Made by a program: the position numbers and the translations under genes | In this document: piece after piece, positions 43,978-53,708 of the stretch | How positions within the stretch are numbered: position 1 is the first letter of the stretch | How the letters are laid out: the number at the start of each line of letters is the position of its first letter | Notes under the pieces: model-generated | The model's input: the letters and a program-made list of their open reading frames with translations, nothing else | Database searches by the model: none | Told to the model about the DNA's origin: nothing | Assembly: GCF_002205845.1 (NCBI RefSeq) | Contig: NZ_NISI01000006.1 | Span: 62,001-126,000, forward strand | Origin: Roseateles puraquae | Lineage (GTDB): Bacteria; Pseudomonadota; Gammaproteobacteria; Burkholderiales; Burkholderiaceae_C | Length of the DNA stretch: 64,000 nt | Direction: 5' to 3'

Positions 43978-46073
43978 GCACCGAACTCCTTGGGCATCAA
44001 CTCGCCCGCGCCGCTGCTGCGAAAACTCTGCGGGCCGGTCAGCGCCAGCAGGCCCACCTGCCCCTCGGCCCACGCGGCTTCGAGCCGGGCGGTCAGCTGC
44101 GCAGCCGCCAGCGCATCCGCGGCCTCGATGCGTTCCACGCCATAGGCCTTGTTGCGGCCATGCGCCTTGGCGAGATACATGACGGTGTCCACCAGGTCGA
44201 TGGCCCGCTCCCAGGACAGCCGCAGGCCGTGCGGCGGCACCGGCAGGCTGACGAAACCGATGGAGGCTGTGACGGGAATGCTGCGGCCGTCCTGCACCAC
44301 AGGCCGGCCGCCGATGAGGTCGAGCAGGCGCTGCGCCAGCTGCGGCCCGAACTGCGGCTCATGGCTGCGGGCCACGATCAGAAACTCCTCACCCCCCCAG
44401 CGCACGATGAGGTCGTCCTCCCGCACCGCCTCGCGCAGGCGGCTGGCAATGTCGATCAGCACGGTGTCACCCGCGGCATGGCCGTAGCTGTCGTTGATGC
44501 GCTTGAAGTGGTCGATGTCGATCAGGAAGACGCTGGCGGCCAGCCCCTCGCCGCTGGACAGGCTCTTGATGGCCGCCTGGAAATGCCGCCGGTTGGCCAA
44601 GCCCGTCAGCGGGTCGGTCTCGCTCTGGCGCTTCAGCGAGGCGTTGCTGTGGGCCAGGGCCTCGTTGGTGCGGCGCACGCGGCGGAACACCTGCCACAGC
44701 AGGCCCAGCGACACCAGCACGCAGCCGCCCAGCGCCGCCCACAGCATCAGCGCCAGATTGCGCTGATGGACCTGCTCGGCCTTGAGGGCGTTGTCGCGAT
44801 TGAGCAGCTCGATGTCCCGCGCCCGCTGCTCGGCATCCTGGCGCTCCTGGGCTTCCAGCAGCAGCTTGCGGGTCTCGTCGCGCAGCACGCGCTCGCTGAC
44901 GCGCCGGTGCTCGCGGTAGGCCGCCACGGCACCGGCCAGGTCGCCAGCACGTTCAAGATAGCCCGCCAGCTCTTCCCACCCAGCCGATGCATACGACAGC
45001 GCCCCCTGCTGCTCATCCAGGGTGTTGCCGGCGCGCACGTCGTCACGGCCTTCGGCCACGCGGCCCAGGGCGATCTTGGCCAGGCCGATGTTGGCCCGCG
45101 CCACGCTTTCCGCGCTGCTGTTGCGGCTGCTGCGGGCCAGCGGCAGGGCCTGCTCGGCGAGCTCCAGCGCCCGTGCCCAGTGACCCTGGCGCAGATGATG
45201 GTCGGCGAGGTTGGCCAGCCCCAGGGCGCGCACGGAGTCGGAGTCCGCGCGCTGGGCCTGCTCCAGCGCATCGGTGTAGGCCTGCAGTGCGATGCCGGGG
45301 TCACTGTCGCCGGAATAGACGATGCCCCGCATGGTGTAGACCCGGTTCAGTGTGACGGGGTCGGGGTCTTTCTGGGCCTCGGTGAGGGCCTGGCCGATGA
45401 GCTGGCGGGCACGCGCGGGCGTGTCGGCCCGGTTGGAGGTGAAGGCCAGCTCCATGAGACTGAGCGCCACGCGCCAGGGCTGCCCCATCTGCTCCCCCAG
45501 GCGCTGTGCGGCGTGGCCGTTGTTCAGCGCACTGTCGAGTTCACCCGAGTCGCTGCAGATGGCGGCCATCTGGTCGTGGTAGCGCCAGCGGAACACCGGC
45601 CCCGCGGCGGCGAGCTGGGTGGCATCCACGGCCAGCAGGGTCTTGCGGGCTTCGCGCAGGTCGCCATGGGCGCGCAGGTATTCGGCCGTGGCCGTGGCTG
45701 CGGCCACCAGGGCACTCGGCCGGCCGGCACCGGCCGGCCAGTCGCGCAGTTGCTGCACGAGCTGATCATTGAGGCTGCGGTCACGCGACAGGCCGGCCAG
45801 GTGGGCCCGCAGCGCCAGCACCTCCAATTCAGCGGTACTGCCGGGCGCAATGCCACCAGCCAGGGCCCGCAGCTCGCGCTCCAGCGGCGCCGGCCGCGCG
45901 CGCGCGGCCCGTTCGATGCGGTCCAGCTCCCGGCCCAGCTGTGCGTGCTGCGTGGCCGACGCGGCCTCGGCGGGCGCCCGGGCTTCCTCACGCGCGGGCG
46001 AGCAGGCACACAACAGCAGCAGCGCGGCCAAGGCCGCGCACAGCGTCGATCGTGAAGCCTGAGGAAGTTGCAT
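43974..46073 (-). CDS. TPR-containing diguanylate cyclase 2 (lipoprotein-like N-terminus)
   Basis: 699 residues from ATG 46073. Signal peptide with LLLCACSP resembling a lipobox, a long TPR region (about 100-440), a transmembrane helix (LMLWAALGGCVLVSLGLLW, about 460-480) and a GGDEF domain with RWGGEEF and I-site REDD. Same domain layout as its neighbour but only moderate similarity in the sensor half, so they are likely old paralogues or receive different signals. First gene of the coupled run cyclase-cyclase-Bug-SulP. Confidence 0.9.
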   Translation of the reverse strand: MQLPQASRSTLCAALAALLLLCACSPAREEARAPAEAASATQHAQLGRELDRIERAARARPAPLERELRALAGGIAPGSTAELEVLALRAHLAGLSRDRSLNDQLVQQLRDWPAGAGRPSALVAAATATAEYLRAHGDLREARKTLLAVDATQLAAAGPVFRWRYHDQMAAICSDSGELDSALNNGHAAQRLGEQMGQPWRVALSLMELAFTSNRADTPARARQLIGQALTEAQKDPDPVTLNRVYTMRGIVYSGDSDPGIALQAYTDALEQAQRADSDSVRALGLANLADHHLRQGHWARALELAEQALPLARSSRNSSAESVARANIGLAKIALGRVAEGRDDVRAGNTLDEQQGALSYASAGWEELAGYLERAGDLAGAVAAYREHRRVSERVLRDETRKLLLEAQERQDAEQRARDIELLNRDNALKAEQVHQRNLALMLWAALGGCVLVSLGLLWQVFRRVRRTNEALAHSNASLKRQSETDPLTGLANRRHFQAAIKSLSSGEGLAASVFLIDIDHFKRINDSYGHAAGDTVLIDIASRLREAVREDDLIVRWGGEEFLIVARSHEPQFGPQLAQRLLDLIGGRPVVQDGRSIPVTASIGFVSLPVPPHGLRLSWERAIDLVDTVMYLAKAHGRNKAYGVERIEAADALAAAQLTARLEAAWAEGQVGLLALTGPQSFRSSGAGELMPKEFGA

Positions 46074-46185
46074 CAAGGATGGGGCCTGGCGTTCCTGATG
46101 CCCGGCAGGCCCATTTCAGCGCGGTTCGGCACGCCCGCCACGCCAGATGCCCCCGGGGAGCGTTGAAAACGCACGTTACCGACCC

Positions 46186-47871
46186 TCAGGCCGGTTGTGC
46201 AGCCCCAGGGTTGTAACCGCGCGGCACCGCCCCGAGCAGGCGCTGCGTGTAGGCCTCACGCGGCGACCGGATCAAGACCTCGGTGGGTGCCTGCTCGACC
46301 ACGTCGCCGTTCTGCATCACGAGCACCTCGTCGGAAATGAACTTCACCACGGCCAGATCGTGGCTGATGAAGATGTAGCTCAGGCCGAACTCGTCCTGCA
46401 GGTCGCGCAGCAGGTTCAGCACCTGCGCCTGCACCGACACGTCCAGCGCCGACACCGCCTCGTCCAGCACCAGCACTTCCGGCTGCAGGGTCAGGCAGCG
46501 GGCGATGGCGATGCGCTGGCGCTGGCCACCTGAGAACTCATGCGGGTACTTGGCCATGGCGGCTTCGTCCAGGCCCACGCGCTGGAGCAACGCCACCGCT
46601 CGCGCATCACGCTCGGCGGCATCCTTGCCGATGCCGTGGATCTCCATCGGCTCGCGCAGCGTCTGGCCGATGGTGAAGCGCGGGTTCAGCGAGGCATAGG
46701 GGTTCTGGAACACGACCTGGATGCGGCGGCGCATCTGCTGCCAGTCGGCGCCGCTGAGCTTGAGCAGGTCGCGCCCCTCGAACAGGACCTGGCCGCCGGT
46801 GGGCTCGTGCAGGCGCAGCAGCGTCAGGCCCATGGTGGTCTTGCCGGATCCCGACTCGCCGACCACGCCCAGCGTGTAGCCTTTGCGCAGCTTGAAGTTG
46901 ACGCCCTTCACGGCCTTGAACTCGCGCTTGCCGAAGAGGCCGTCCTTGAGCCAGAAGCTCTTCTGCAGGCCCGTGACCTCCAGCAGCACCGGGGCCTCGG
47001 GGTCCTTGGCCCGCGTCTGCGCGGCGGCGCTGCGGCCGGCGATGTGGTCGTCGATGACCATCAGCCGCGCCGGGTTCTCGGTCAGCGACGGCCGGCAGGC
47101 GAGCAGCGCCTTGGTGTAGGCGTCCTGCGGGTCGCTGAAGATGCGCTCGACCGGCGCGTTCTCGCGCACCTGGCCATGGCGCATGACCACGACGTGATCG
47201 GAGATCTCACCCACCACGCCCAGGTCGTGCGAGATGAACAGCAGGCTCATCTTGTGGGTCTGCTTGAGCTTGGCCATCAGCTCCATGACCTGGCGCTGGA
47301 TGGTCACGTCCAGAGCCGTCGTGGGCTCGTCGGCGATCAGCAGCTTCGGGCTGCAGGCCAGGGCCACCGCGATCATCACGCGCTGCTGCTGGCCGCCCGA
47401 CATCTCGTGCGGAAAGGCCGACAGACGCCGCTTGGGCTCGGGGATGCCCACCTCGTGCAGCAGCTCCTCCGCGCGCACCAGGGCCTGGCGGCGCGTCATG
47501 CCCATGTGCTTCATCAGCGGCTCGCAGATTTGCGTGGCCACGTTGAAGACCGGGTTGAGCGAGCTCATCGGGTCCTGGAAGACGCAGGCGATGTCCTTGC
47601 CACGAATGGCCTGCAGCTCGCGCAGGCCCGTCTGCAGCAGGTCGCGCCCCTGGAACAGGATGCGGCCCTCGCGCTCGGCGTTGGTCGGCAGCAGGTTGAG
47701 CACCGACATGGCGGTCACGCTCTTGCCCGAGCCCGATTCGCCCACCAGCGCGACGGTGCTGTTTTCGGGCACGTCGAAGCTCACACCCTTGACGGCCAGC
47801 TGGCGTTGCATGACGCCGTCGACACGGCCCATGCGGAAGGCGACCTTGAGGTCTTGAATGCTCAGCAGCAT
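46186..47871 (-). CDS. yejF: Peptide ABC transporter, fused twin ATPase (YejF-like)
   Basis: 561 residues. Two complete ABC ATPase domains in one chain. First: GESGSGKSV, later LSAFPHEMSGGQQQRV and LLIADEPTTALDV. Second: GESGSGKTTMG, later [13 protein letters not shown] and VLVLDEAVSALDV. ATG at 47871 with GGAG upstream; a longer open frame reaches 47910. It powers the YejBE permease. Four bases after the yejE stop. Confidence 0.93.
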   Translation of the reverse strand: MLLSIQDLKVAFRMGRVDGVMQRQLAVKGVSFDVPENSTVALVGESGSGKSVTAMSVLNLLPTNAEREGRILFQGRDLLQTGLRELQAIRGKDIACVFQDPMSSLNPVFNVATQICEPLMKHMGMTRRQALVRAEELLHEVGIPEPKRRLSAFPHEMSGGQQQRVMIAVALACSPKLLIADEPTTALDVTIQRQVMELMAKLKQTHKMSLLFISHDLGVVGEISDHVVVMRHGQVRENAPVERIFSDPQDAYTKALLACRPSLTENPARLMVIDDHIAGRSAAAQTRAKDPEAPVLLEVTGLQKSFWLKDGLFGKREFKAVKGVNFKLRKGYTLGVVGESGSGKTTMGLTLLRLHEPTGGQVLFEGRDLLKLSGADWQQMRRRIQVVFQNPYASLNPRFTIGQTLREPMEIHGIGKDAAERDARAVALLQRVGLDEAAMAKYPHEFSGGQRQRIAIARCLTLQPEVLVLDEAVSALDVSVQAQVLNLLRDLQDEFGLSYIFISHDLAVVKFISDEVLVMQNGDVVEQAPTEVLIRSPREAYTQRLLGAVPRGYNPGAAQPA

Positions 47872-47875
47872 GGTT

Positions 47876-48901
47876 TCACTCCAGCCCGCGAAGTTTCGGA
47901 TCGAGGGCATCGCGCAGCGCGTCGGTGAAGAGCGCGAAGGCGGTGACGAACACGGCCATGAAGGCCGTCACGGCGGCGAGCTGCCACCAGTAGCCGAGGA
48001 TCATCTCGTTCTGCGCCTCGGCCAGCATCGTGCCCCAGGAGACCTGGTCGACGCTCACGCCCAGCCCGAGGTAGCTCAGGATGACTTCGCTCTTGATGAA
48101 GCTCACCACGTGCAGCGACAACTGCACCAGCGCCACGTGCGACACGTTGGGCAGGATGTGCTTGAACATGCGCGACCACTGGCTCGCACCGATCGCCTCG
48201 GCCGAGCGCACGTACTCGCGCACCCGGTGCTTCATGAACTCGGCGCGCACCAACCGGTAGATGCCCGTCCAGCCGGTGAAGGCCAGGATGCACACCACCG
48301 CGCCAATGCCCCGCGGGAAGATGGCCGCGAAGGCGAAGATCAGCAGGATGGTCGGGATGGCGGTGAAGACGTTGTAGACCCACTCCAGGAAGTCGCCCAC
48401 CTTGCCGCCGAAGAAGCCCGACAGCGCGCCCAGCACCGTGCCGATCAACGTGGCCACCAGCGCTGCCGCCAGGCCCACGACGATGGACACCTCGGCCCCC
48501 TTGATGACCTTGGCCAGCACGTCACGGCCCAGGCGGTCGCCGCCCAGCGGCAGGGTCTCGGCCCGGGCGATCTCCTCGGTCTTGAAGGCCTTGGCACGCT
48601 CGGCCCATTCGGCATAGCGCGGCGCGAGCGGGTCGATGTCGGTCAGGTCGACGTTGGGCCCCTTGGGCGAGACGATGGCGCCGGTGTCCTCGGCCGGCTG
48701 CGGCCCGAGCACCGTGGGTGGCGCGTTGGGCACGCCCACTTCCCTCTGCCAACCGGCGGCGATGAGGTCCGTCGCGGCCAGCAGCACCAGCACGAGGAAG
48801 AAGCCGACGATGGCCATGCAGACCATGCCGACGCGGTCGGTCTTCAGGCGCCGCCAGGAGGCGGCCCAGACGCCGCCGGAGGAGGAAGCAGCCGTTGTCA
48901 T
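47876..48901 (-). CDS. yejE: Peptide ABC transporter permease (YejE-like)
   Basis: 341 residues. N-terminal transmembrane helix (VCMAIVGFFLVLVLLAATDLI), a long periplasmic insert typical of YejE, then the permease core with the EAA loop EAIGASQWSRMFKHILPN. Five more hydrophobic segments. Its ATG overlaps the yejB stop. With YejB it forms the inner-membrane channel for oligopeptides; Yej homologues also admit microcin C. Confidence 0.92.
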   Translation of the reverse strand: MTTAASSSGGVWAASWRRLKTDRVGMVCMAIVGFFLVLVLLAATDLIAAGWQREVGVPNAPPTVLGPQPAEDTGAIVSPKGPNVDLTDIDPLAPRYAEWAERAKAFKTEEIARAETLPLGGDRLGRDVLAKVIKGAEVSIVVGLAAALVATLIGTVLGALSGFFGGKVGDFLEWVYNVFTAIPTILLIFAFAAIFPRGIGAVVCILAFTGWTGIYRLVRAEFMKHRVREYVRSAEAIGASQWSRMFKHILPNVSHVALVQLSLHVVSFIKSEVILSYLGLGVSVDQVSWGTMLAEAQNEMILGYWWQLAAVTAFMAVFVTAFALFTDALRDALDPKLRGLE

Positions 48902-49836
48902 TTCAGAACCACCCGCGGGTCGACAAGCTTGTAGAGGAGGTCCACGAGCAGGTTGAAGGTCATGGTGAGCGCGGCCAGGTAGATGGCGAAGGCCTGCAGC
49001 ACGGGGTAGTCACCGCGGTTGACCGCCAGCAGCAGCTCGCGGCCCAGGCCCGGGATGGAGAAGAACACCTCGATCAGGAAGCTGCCCACCAGCACGCCGG
49101 GCAGCAGCACCGACACGTTGGTCAGGATGGGGATCATCGCGTTGCGCAGCACATGCTTGAGCAGCACGGTGCGCTCCGTCAGGCCTTTGGCGCGGGCGGT
49201 GCGCACGTAGTCGTGCCCGATCTCGTCCAGGAAGAAGCTGCGGTACAGCCGGATCTGCGGTGCCAGCGACACCGCCACCGCCACCAGGATGGGCAGCGGC
49301 GCATAGGTGGTGAGGTTGGTCCAGTGGTTGCCCGTCCAGCCCTGCACCGGGAACCAGCCCAGGCGGAAGGCGAACAGGTACTGCGCCAGGATCACGTAGA
49401 CCAGCAGCGAGATGGACACCGCCACCGTCGTGCAGATCATCACCGCGCGGTCGGTCAGGCTGCCGCGCACGGTGGCCACGGCCAGCGCAAACGGGATGGC
49501 CAGCACCACCTCGAGGATGAGGATGGGCACCGTCACGGTCAGCGTGGCCGGCAGGCGCGTGGCGAACAGGTTGGCCACCGACTCATTGGTGGCCCAGCTC
49601 TTGCCCCAATCGAAGGTGACGATCTGCTTGATGAAGATGTAGAGCTGCTCCCAGACCGGCTTGTTCAGGCCGAGCTGTTCGCGGATCGATTCGATCTGCT
49701 CGGGGCTGGCGTTCAACCCCCCAAGGATCACGGAAGGATCACTTCCAAAATACTTGAACAAAAAGAACACGAGCAGCACGACGCCGAGCAGGGTCGGGAT
49801 CATCTGCCACACGCGCCGGATCAAATAGGCCGCCAT
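48898..49836 (-). CDS. yejB: Peptide ABC transporter permease (YejB-like)
   Basis: 312 residues from ATG 49836 (MAAYLIRRVWQMIPTLLGVV); the frame is open to 49953 but the added part has no homology character. The EAA loop TARAKGLTERTVLLKHVLRNAMIPILT and the C-terminal SIPGLGRELLLAVNRGDYP match the DppB/YejB family. First gene of the yejB-yejE-yejF operon. Confidence 0.93.
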   Translation of the reverse strand: MAAYLIRRVWQMIPTLLGVVLLVFFLFKYFGSDPSVILGGLNASPEQIESIREQLGLNKPVWEQLYIFIKQIVTFDWGKSWATNESVANLFATRLPATLTVTVPILILEVVLAIPFALAVATVRGSLTDRAVMICTTVAVSISLLVYVILAQYLFAFRLGWFPVQGWTGNHWTNLTTYAPLPILVAVAVSLAPQIRLYRSFFLDEIGHDYVRTARAKGLTERTVLLKHVLRNAMIPILTNVSVLLPGVLVGSFLIEVFFSIPGLGRELLLAVNRGDYPVLQAFAIYLAALTMTFNLLVDLLYKLVDPRVVLK

Positions 49837-49990
49837 CGAGGACTCCAGTGGGGCACCAAACAACCAGGTGCACCGCGGGTGACACGGGCAGCCTGGACAA
49901 AAAGCGGGGCGGAGTCTATGCGAGCGCAGGGCCTGCGGGCATGCCGGTTTCACTAGACTCCGCCACTTCGTTCGAACCCCCTTGCCCGAA
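49837..49990. promoter_or_regulatory. yejB-yejA divergent promoter with long inverted repeat
   Basis: Holds the perfect 11-bp inverted repeat GGCGGAGTCTA (49908-49918) / TAGACTCCGCC (49954-49964) with a 35-base spacer that itself contains a CGCAG/CTGCG stem. It sits 27 bases before the receptor ATG and 72 bases from the yejB start. A shared operator or an extrudable cruciform are possible. Confidence 0.5.
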
Positions 49991-51802
49991 ATGAAGCTGC
50001 CCGTCCTGATCTGCGCCCTGCTGCTGAGCTGCGCCCTGCCCGGTGTCCAGGCCCAGGCCCCCGCACCGCAGAAAGTGCTGCGCTACGCCTTCAAGGTGGC
50101 CGAGACCGGCTTCGATCCGGCGCAGATCACCGACGCCTACTCCAAGGCCATCGCGGCCGGCATCTTCGACGCGCCGCTGGAATACGACTTCGGCGCCCGC
50201 CCGTTCAAGCTGCGGCCGGCCACGCTGAGCGAGATGCCCGAGATCAGCGCGGACTTCAAGACCATCACCATGCGGGTCAAGCCCGGCATCTACTTCGCCG
50301 ACGACCCGGCCTTCAAGGGCCAGAAGCGCGAACTGACCGCGGCCGACTACGTCTACAGCGTCAAGCGCCACTACGACCCGAAGTTCAAGAGCGGCAACCT
50401 CTACATCCTGGAGAACGCCAAGATCCTCGGCCTGTCGGAGTTGCGCCGCGACCTGATGAAGGCCAAGAAGCCCTTCGACTACGACCGCGAGGTGGAAGGC
50501 CTGAAGACGCTGGACCGCTACACCTTCCAGATCAAGCTCGGCGTGCCGGACCCGCGCTTCGTCTACCAGTTCAGCGACGCCGGCTTCCTGGGCGCGGTGG
50601 CGCGCGAGGTGGTGGACTTCTACGGCGACAAGATCATGGAGCACCCGGTGGGCACCAACGCCTACCGCCTGGCGGAGTGGCGCCGCAGCTCGCGCATCGT
50701 GCTCGAGAAGAACCCCAACTTCCGCGAGGTGCGCTACGCCGAGACCGCGCCGCCGGATGCCAGCGAGCAGCTCAAGGCCGAGGTCGCCGCACTGCAGGGC
50801 CGCAAGCTGCCGCTGGCTGATCGCGTCGTCATCGACATCATCGAAGAGGCGCAGCCGCGCTGGCTGTCCTTCCTGCGCGGCGAGGCCGACGTGATCGAAG
50901 AGGTGCCCATCGACTTCGCCGGCGTGGCCATGCCCGGCAACCACCTGGCGCCCAACCTCGCCAAGCAGGGCATCACGATGACGCGCTACCCGCGCGCCGA
51001 CATCTCGGTCAGCTACTTCAACATGGAAGACCCGGTGGTGGGCGGCTACACGCCGGAGAAGATCGCGCTGCGCCGTGCCATCAACCTGGCGGTGGACCTG
51101 GACAAGGAAATCCGCCTGGTGCGCCGCGGCCAGGCGCTCAAGAGCCAGGGGCCCATCCCGACCACCGTGTTCGGCTACGACCCGGCCTTCAAGTCGGAGA
51201 TGACCGAGTACAGCGTGCCCAAGGCCCGTGCCCTGCTCGACATGTACGGCTACAAGGACCGCGACGGCGACGGCTGGCGCGAGCAGCCCAACGGCGAGCC
51301 GCTGTCCATCGAGTACTCGACGCTGGCCGACGGCGAGCGCCGCCAGCTGGCCGAGCAATGGCAGAAGAACATGGCGGCCATCGGCATCCGCATGACCTTC
51401 AAGATCGGGAAGTTCCCCGAGCAGCTCAAGGCGGCCAACGCCGGCAAACTGCAGATGTGGGGCGTCGGCTGGGTGGGCACCACGCCCGACGGCGACACTT
51501 TCCTGGCCTTGGGCTCGGGCAAGGCCAAGGGCTTTGCCAACAAGCCGCGCTTCGAGCTGGCCGCATTCGATGCGCTCTACGAGAAACAAAAGGCCCTGCC
51601 CGATGGCCCTGAGCGCCAGGCCCTGATGACCGAAGGTCAGCGCCTGCTGGTGGCCTACGCACCGTACAAATTTCACGTTCACCGCATCTGGACCGACATG
51701 GCACAGCCATGGGTGAAGGGCTACAGCCGCAACATCTTTGTGCGAGATTTCTGGAAGTACATCGACGTGGACCCCGCGGCCCAACCCAAATCCAGCTCAT
51801 GA
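49991..51802 (+). CDS. Peptide ABC transporter receptor 1 (YejA-like)
   Basis: 603 residues. Signal peptide ending GVQAQA. SBP family 5 fold with the YejA hallmarks KVAETGFDPAQITDAYSKA, GIYFADDPAFKG, DPVVGGYTPEKIALRRAI, the DRDGDGWREQPNG loop and a C-terminal YKFHVHRIWTDMAQPWVKGY. ATG 49991 is preferred over a TTG at 49982. Binds oligopeptides in the periplasm and feeds YejBEF. Its stop overlaps the start of the second receptor. Confidence 0.92.
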   Translation: MKLPVLICALLLSCALPGVQAQAPAPQKVLRYAFKVAETGFDPAQITDAYSKAIAAGIFDAPLEYDFGARPFKLRPATLSEMPEISADFKTITMRVKPGIYFADDPAFKGQKRELTAADYVYSVKRHYDPKFKSGNLYILENAKILGLSELRRDLMKAKKPFDYDREVEGLKTLDRYTFQIKLGVPDPRFVYQFSDAGFLGAVAREVVDFYGDKIMEHPVGTNAYRLAEWRRSSRIVLEKNPNFREVRYAETAPPDASEQLKAEVAALQGRKLPLADRVVIDIIEEAQPRWLSFLRGEADVIEEVPIDFAGVAMPGNHLAPNLAKQGITMTRYPRADISVSYFNMEDPVVGGYTPEKIALRRAINLAVDLDKEIRLVRRGQALKSQGPIPTTVFGYDPAFKSEMTEYSVPKARALLDMYGYKDRDGDGWREQPNGEPLSIEYSTLADGERRQLAEQWQKNMAAIGIRMTFKIGKFPEQLKAANAGKLQMWGVGWVGTTPDGDTFLALGSGKAKGFANKPRFELAAFDALYEKQKALPDGPERQALMTEGQRLLVAYAPYKFHVHRIWTDMAQPWVKGYSRNIFVRDFWKYIDVDPAAQPKSSS

Positions 51803-53604
51803 AGACCCTGCTTGCCACCCTGGCCACCGCGCTGGCGCTGGCACTCCCCGCAAGCGCCGCCGAACCCGCGGCGCCCGCCAAGACGCTGCGTTATGCGTTC
51901 CTGATCGCCGAGACGGGCTTCGACCCGGTGAAGCTGTCGGACATCTACTCGCGCACGATCACGGCGCACATCTTCGAGTCGCTCTACACCTACGACCCGC
52001 TGGCCCGGCCGAGCCGCATCGTGCCGCTGATCGCCGCGGGCGAGCCCGAAGTCAGCCCGGACTTCAAGACCTTCCGCTTCAAGATCCGGCCCGGCATCTA
52101 CTTTGCCGACGACCCAGCGTTCAAAGGCAAGCGGCGCGAGGTCACCGCGCAGGATTTCGTCTACAGCATCAAGCGCTACGCCGACCCGGCCAACAACGCC
52201 CAGGGCTGGGTGGCCTACGAAGACGCCGGCATCGTGGGGCTGGCCGAGCTGCGCAGCCAGGTGATCAAGAGCAAGAAGCCCTTCCCCTACGACACGGAGG
52301 TGGCGGGCCTGAAGGCGCTGGACCGCTACACCCTGCAGGTCAAGACGGAAGAGCCCCGCCCGCGGCTGGTGGAATCGATCTTTGCTGGCAACGACCTGTA
52401 CGGCGCCATGGCGCGCGAGGTGGTGGAGTTCTATGGCGACAGGATCGCCGAGCATCCGGTGGGCACCGGCCCCTTCATGCTCACCGCGTGGCGACGCAGC
52501 TCGCAGATGGTGCTGGAGCGCAACCCCGCCTACCGGGAGCGCTTGTATGAGGCCCAGCCGGCGCCCGACGATGCCGAAGGCCAGGCCATCCTGGCCAAGT
52601 TCAAGGGCCGACGCCTGCCGATGGTCGACCGCGTGGTGGTGGATGTCATCGTCGAGCGCCAGCCGCGCTGGCTGGCCTTCCTGAACAACGAGCATGACTT
52701 CATCGAGCGCGTGCCCGAGGAGTTCATCACCCAGGCTGCCCCCGGCGGCAAGCTGGCCCCCAACCTCGCCAAGCGTGGCATGCAGGCGCTGTTCACGCTG
52801 GCGCCGGATGTGTCGCTGACCTGCTTCAACATGGAAGACCCGGTCGTCGGCGGCATGACGCCCGACAAGATCGCGCTGCGTCGCGCCCTCTCGCTGGCCT
52901 ACGACGTGCGCCGCGAGATCGTGCTGGCGCGCCGCGGCCAGGCGGTGCCGGCGCAGAGCCCCATCAAGCCCCACACCACCGGCTTCGACCCGAACTACAA
53001 GAGCGAGATGGGCGACTACGACCCCGCCCGCGCCAAGGCCCTGCTCGACATGTACGGCTATGTCGACAAGGACGGCGACGGCTGGCGCGACATGCCCGAT
53101 GGCAGCCCGCTCGTACTCACGCGCAACACGCAATCCGATTCGCTCAGCCGCAGCATCGATGAGCTCTGGGACAAGGCACTGCGCGCGATTGGCATCAAGC
53201 TGCAACTCAAGATCCAGCAGTGGCCCGAGAACCTGAAGGCCGCGCAGGCCGGCAACTACCAGATGTGGCCGGTGGGCTCGACGGCCTCTCAGCCGGATGG
53301 CCTGGGCATCGTGCAGCGCTACTACGGCCCGGCCAGCGGCACGCAGAACCTGCCGCGCTTCAAGTTCGCGCCGCTGGACGAGCTGTACGACCGCATGCAG
53401 GCCATGCCCGACGGGCCGGAGCGCGAGGCGCTGTTCAAGGAGGTCAAGCGCATCGCGGCGGTCTACCTGCCCTACAAGGTGCACGTGCACCGCATCATCA
53501 CGGACATCGAGCAGCCCTGGATGACGGGCTACCGCCGCCCGCTGTTCTGGCTGGACTTCTGGCAGTACGTCGACATCGACCCCAGCAAGCAGCCCGTCCG
53601 CTGA
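51799..53604 (+). CDS. Peptide ABC transporter receptor 2 (tandem YejA-like)
   Basis: 601 residues. Signal peptide ALALALPASAA. Same landmarks as receptor 1: LIAETGFDPVKLSDIYSRT, GIYFADDPAFKG, DPVVGGMTPDKIALRRAL, DKDGDGWRDMPDG and YKVHVHRIITDIEQPWMTGY. Clearly a tandem duplicate that has diverged, presumably in peptide preference. ATG overlaps the stop of receptor 1 (ATGA), so both are made from one transcript. Confidence 0.92.
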   Translation: MKTLLATLATALALALPASAAEPAAPAKTLRYAFLIAETGFDPVKLSDIYSRTITAHIFESLYTYDPLARPSRIVPLIAAGEPEVSPDFKTFRFKIRPGIYFADDPAFKGKRREVTAQDFVYSIKRYADPANNAQGWVAYEDAGIVGLAELRSQVIKSKKPFPYDTEVAGLKALDRYTLQVKTEEPRPRLVESIFAGNDLYGAMAREVVEFYGDRIAEHPVGTGPFMLTAWRRSSQMVLERNPAYRERLYEAQPAPDDAEGQAILAKFKGRRLPMVDRVVVDVIVERQPRWLAFLNNEHDFIERVPEEFITQAAPGGKLAPNLAKRGMQALFTLAPDVSLTCFNMEDPVVGGMTPDKIALRRALSLAYDVRREIVLARRGQAVPAQSPIKPHTTGFDPNYKSEMGDYDPARAKALLDMYGYVDKDGDGWRDMPDGSPLVLTRNTQSDSLSRSIDELWDKALRAIGIKLQLKIQQWPENLKAAQAGNYQMWPVGSTASQPDGLGIVQRYYGPASGTQNLPRFKFAPLDELYDRMQAMPDGPEREALFKEVKRIAAVYLPYKVHVHRIITDIEQPWMTGYRRPLFWLDFWQYVDIDPSKQPVR

Positions 53605-53708
53605 TTTGCGCGGGTGCATCCTGCGCATTTGTCGGTCTGTCGCACGAGGCTGGCCCGCAGTGGCCCAAGCGTTAGGCTTCGCTTCATCAACACCGAGAGG
53701 AGCCCGAC

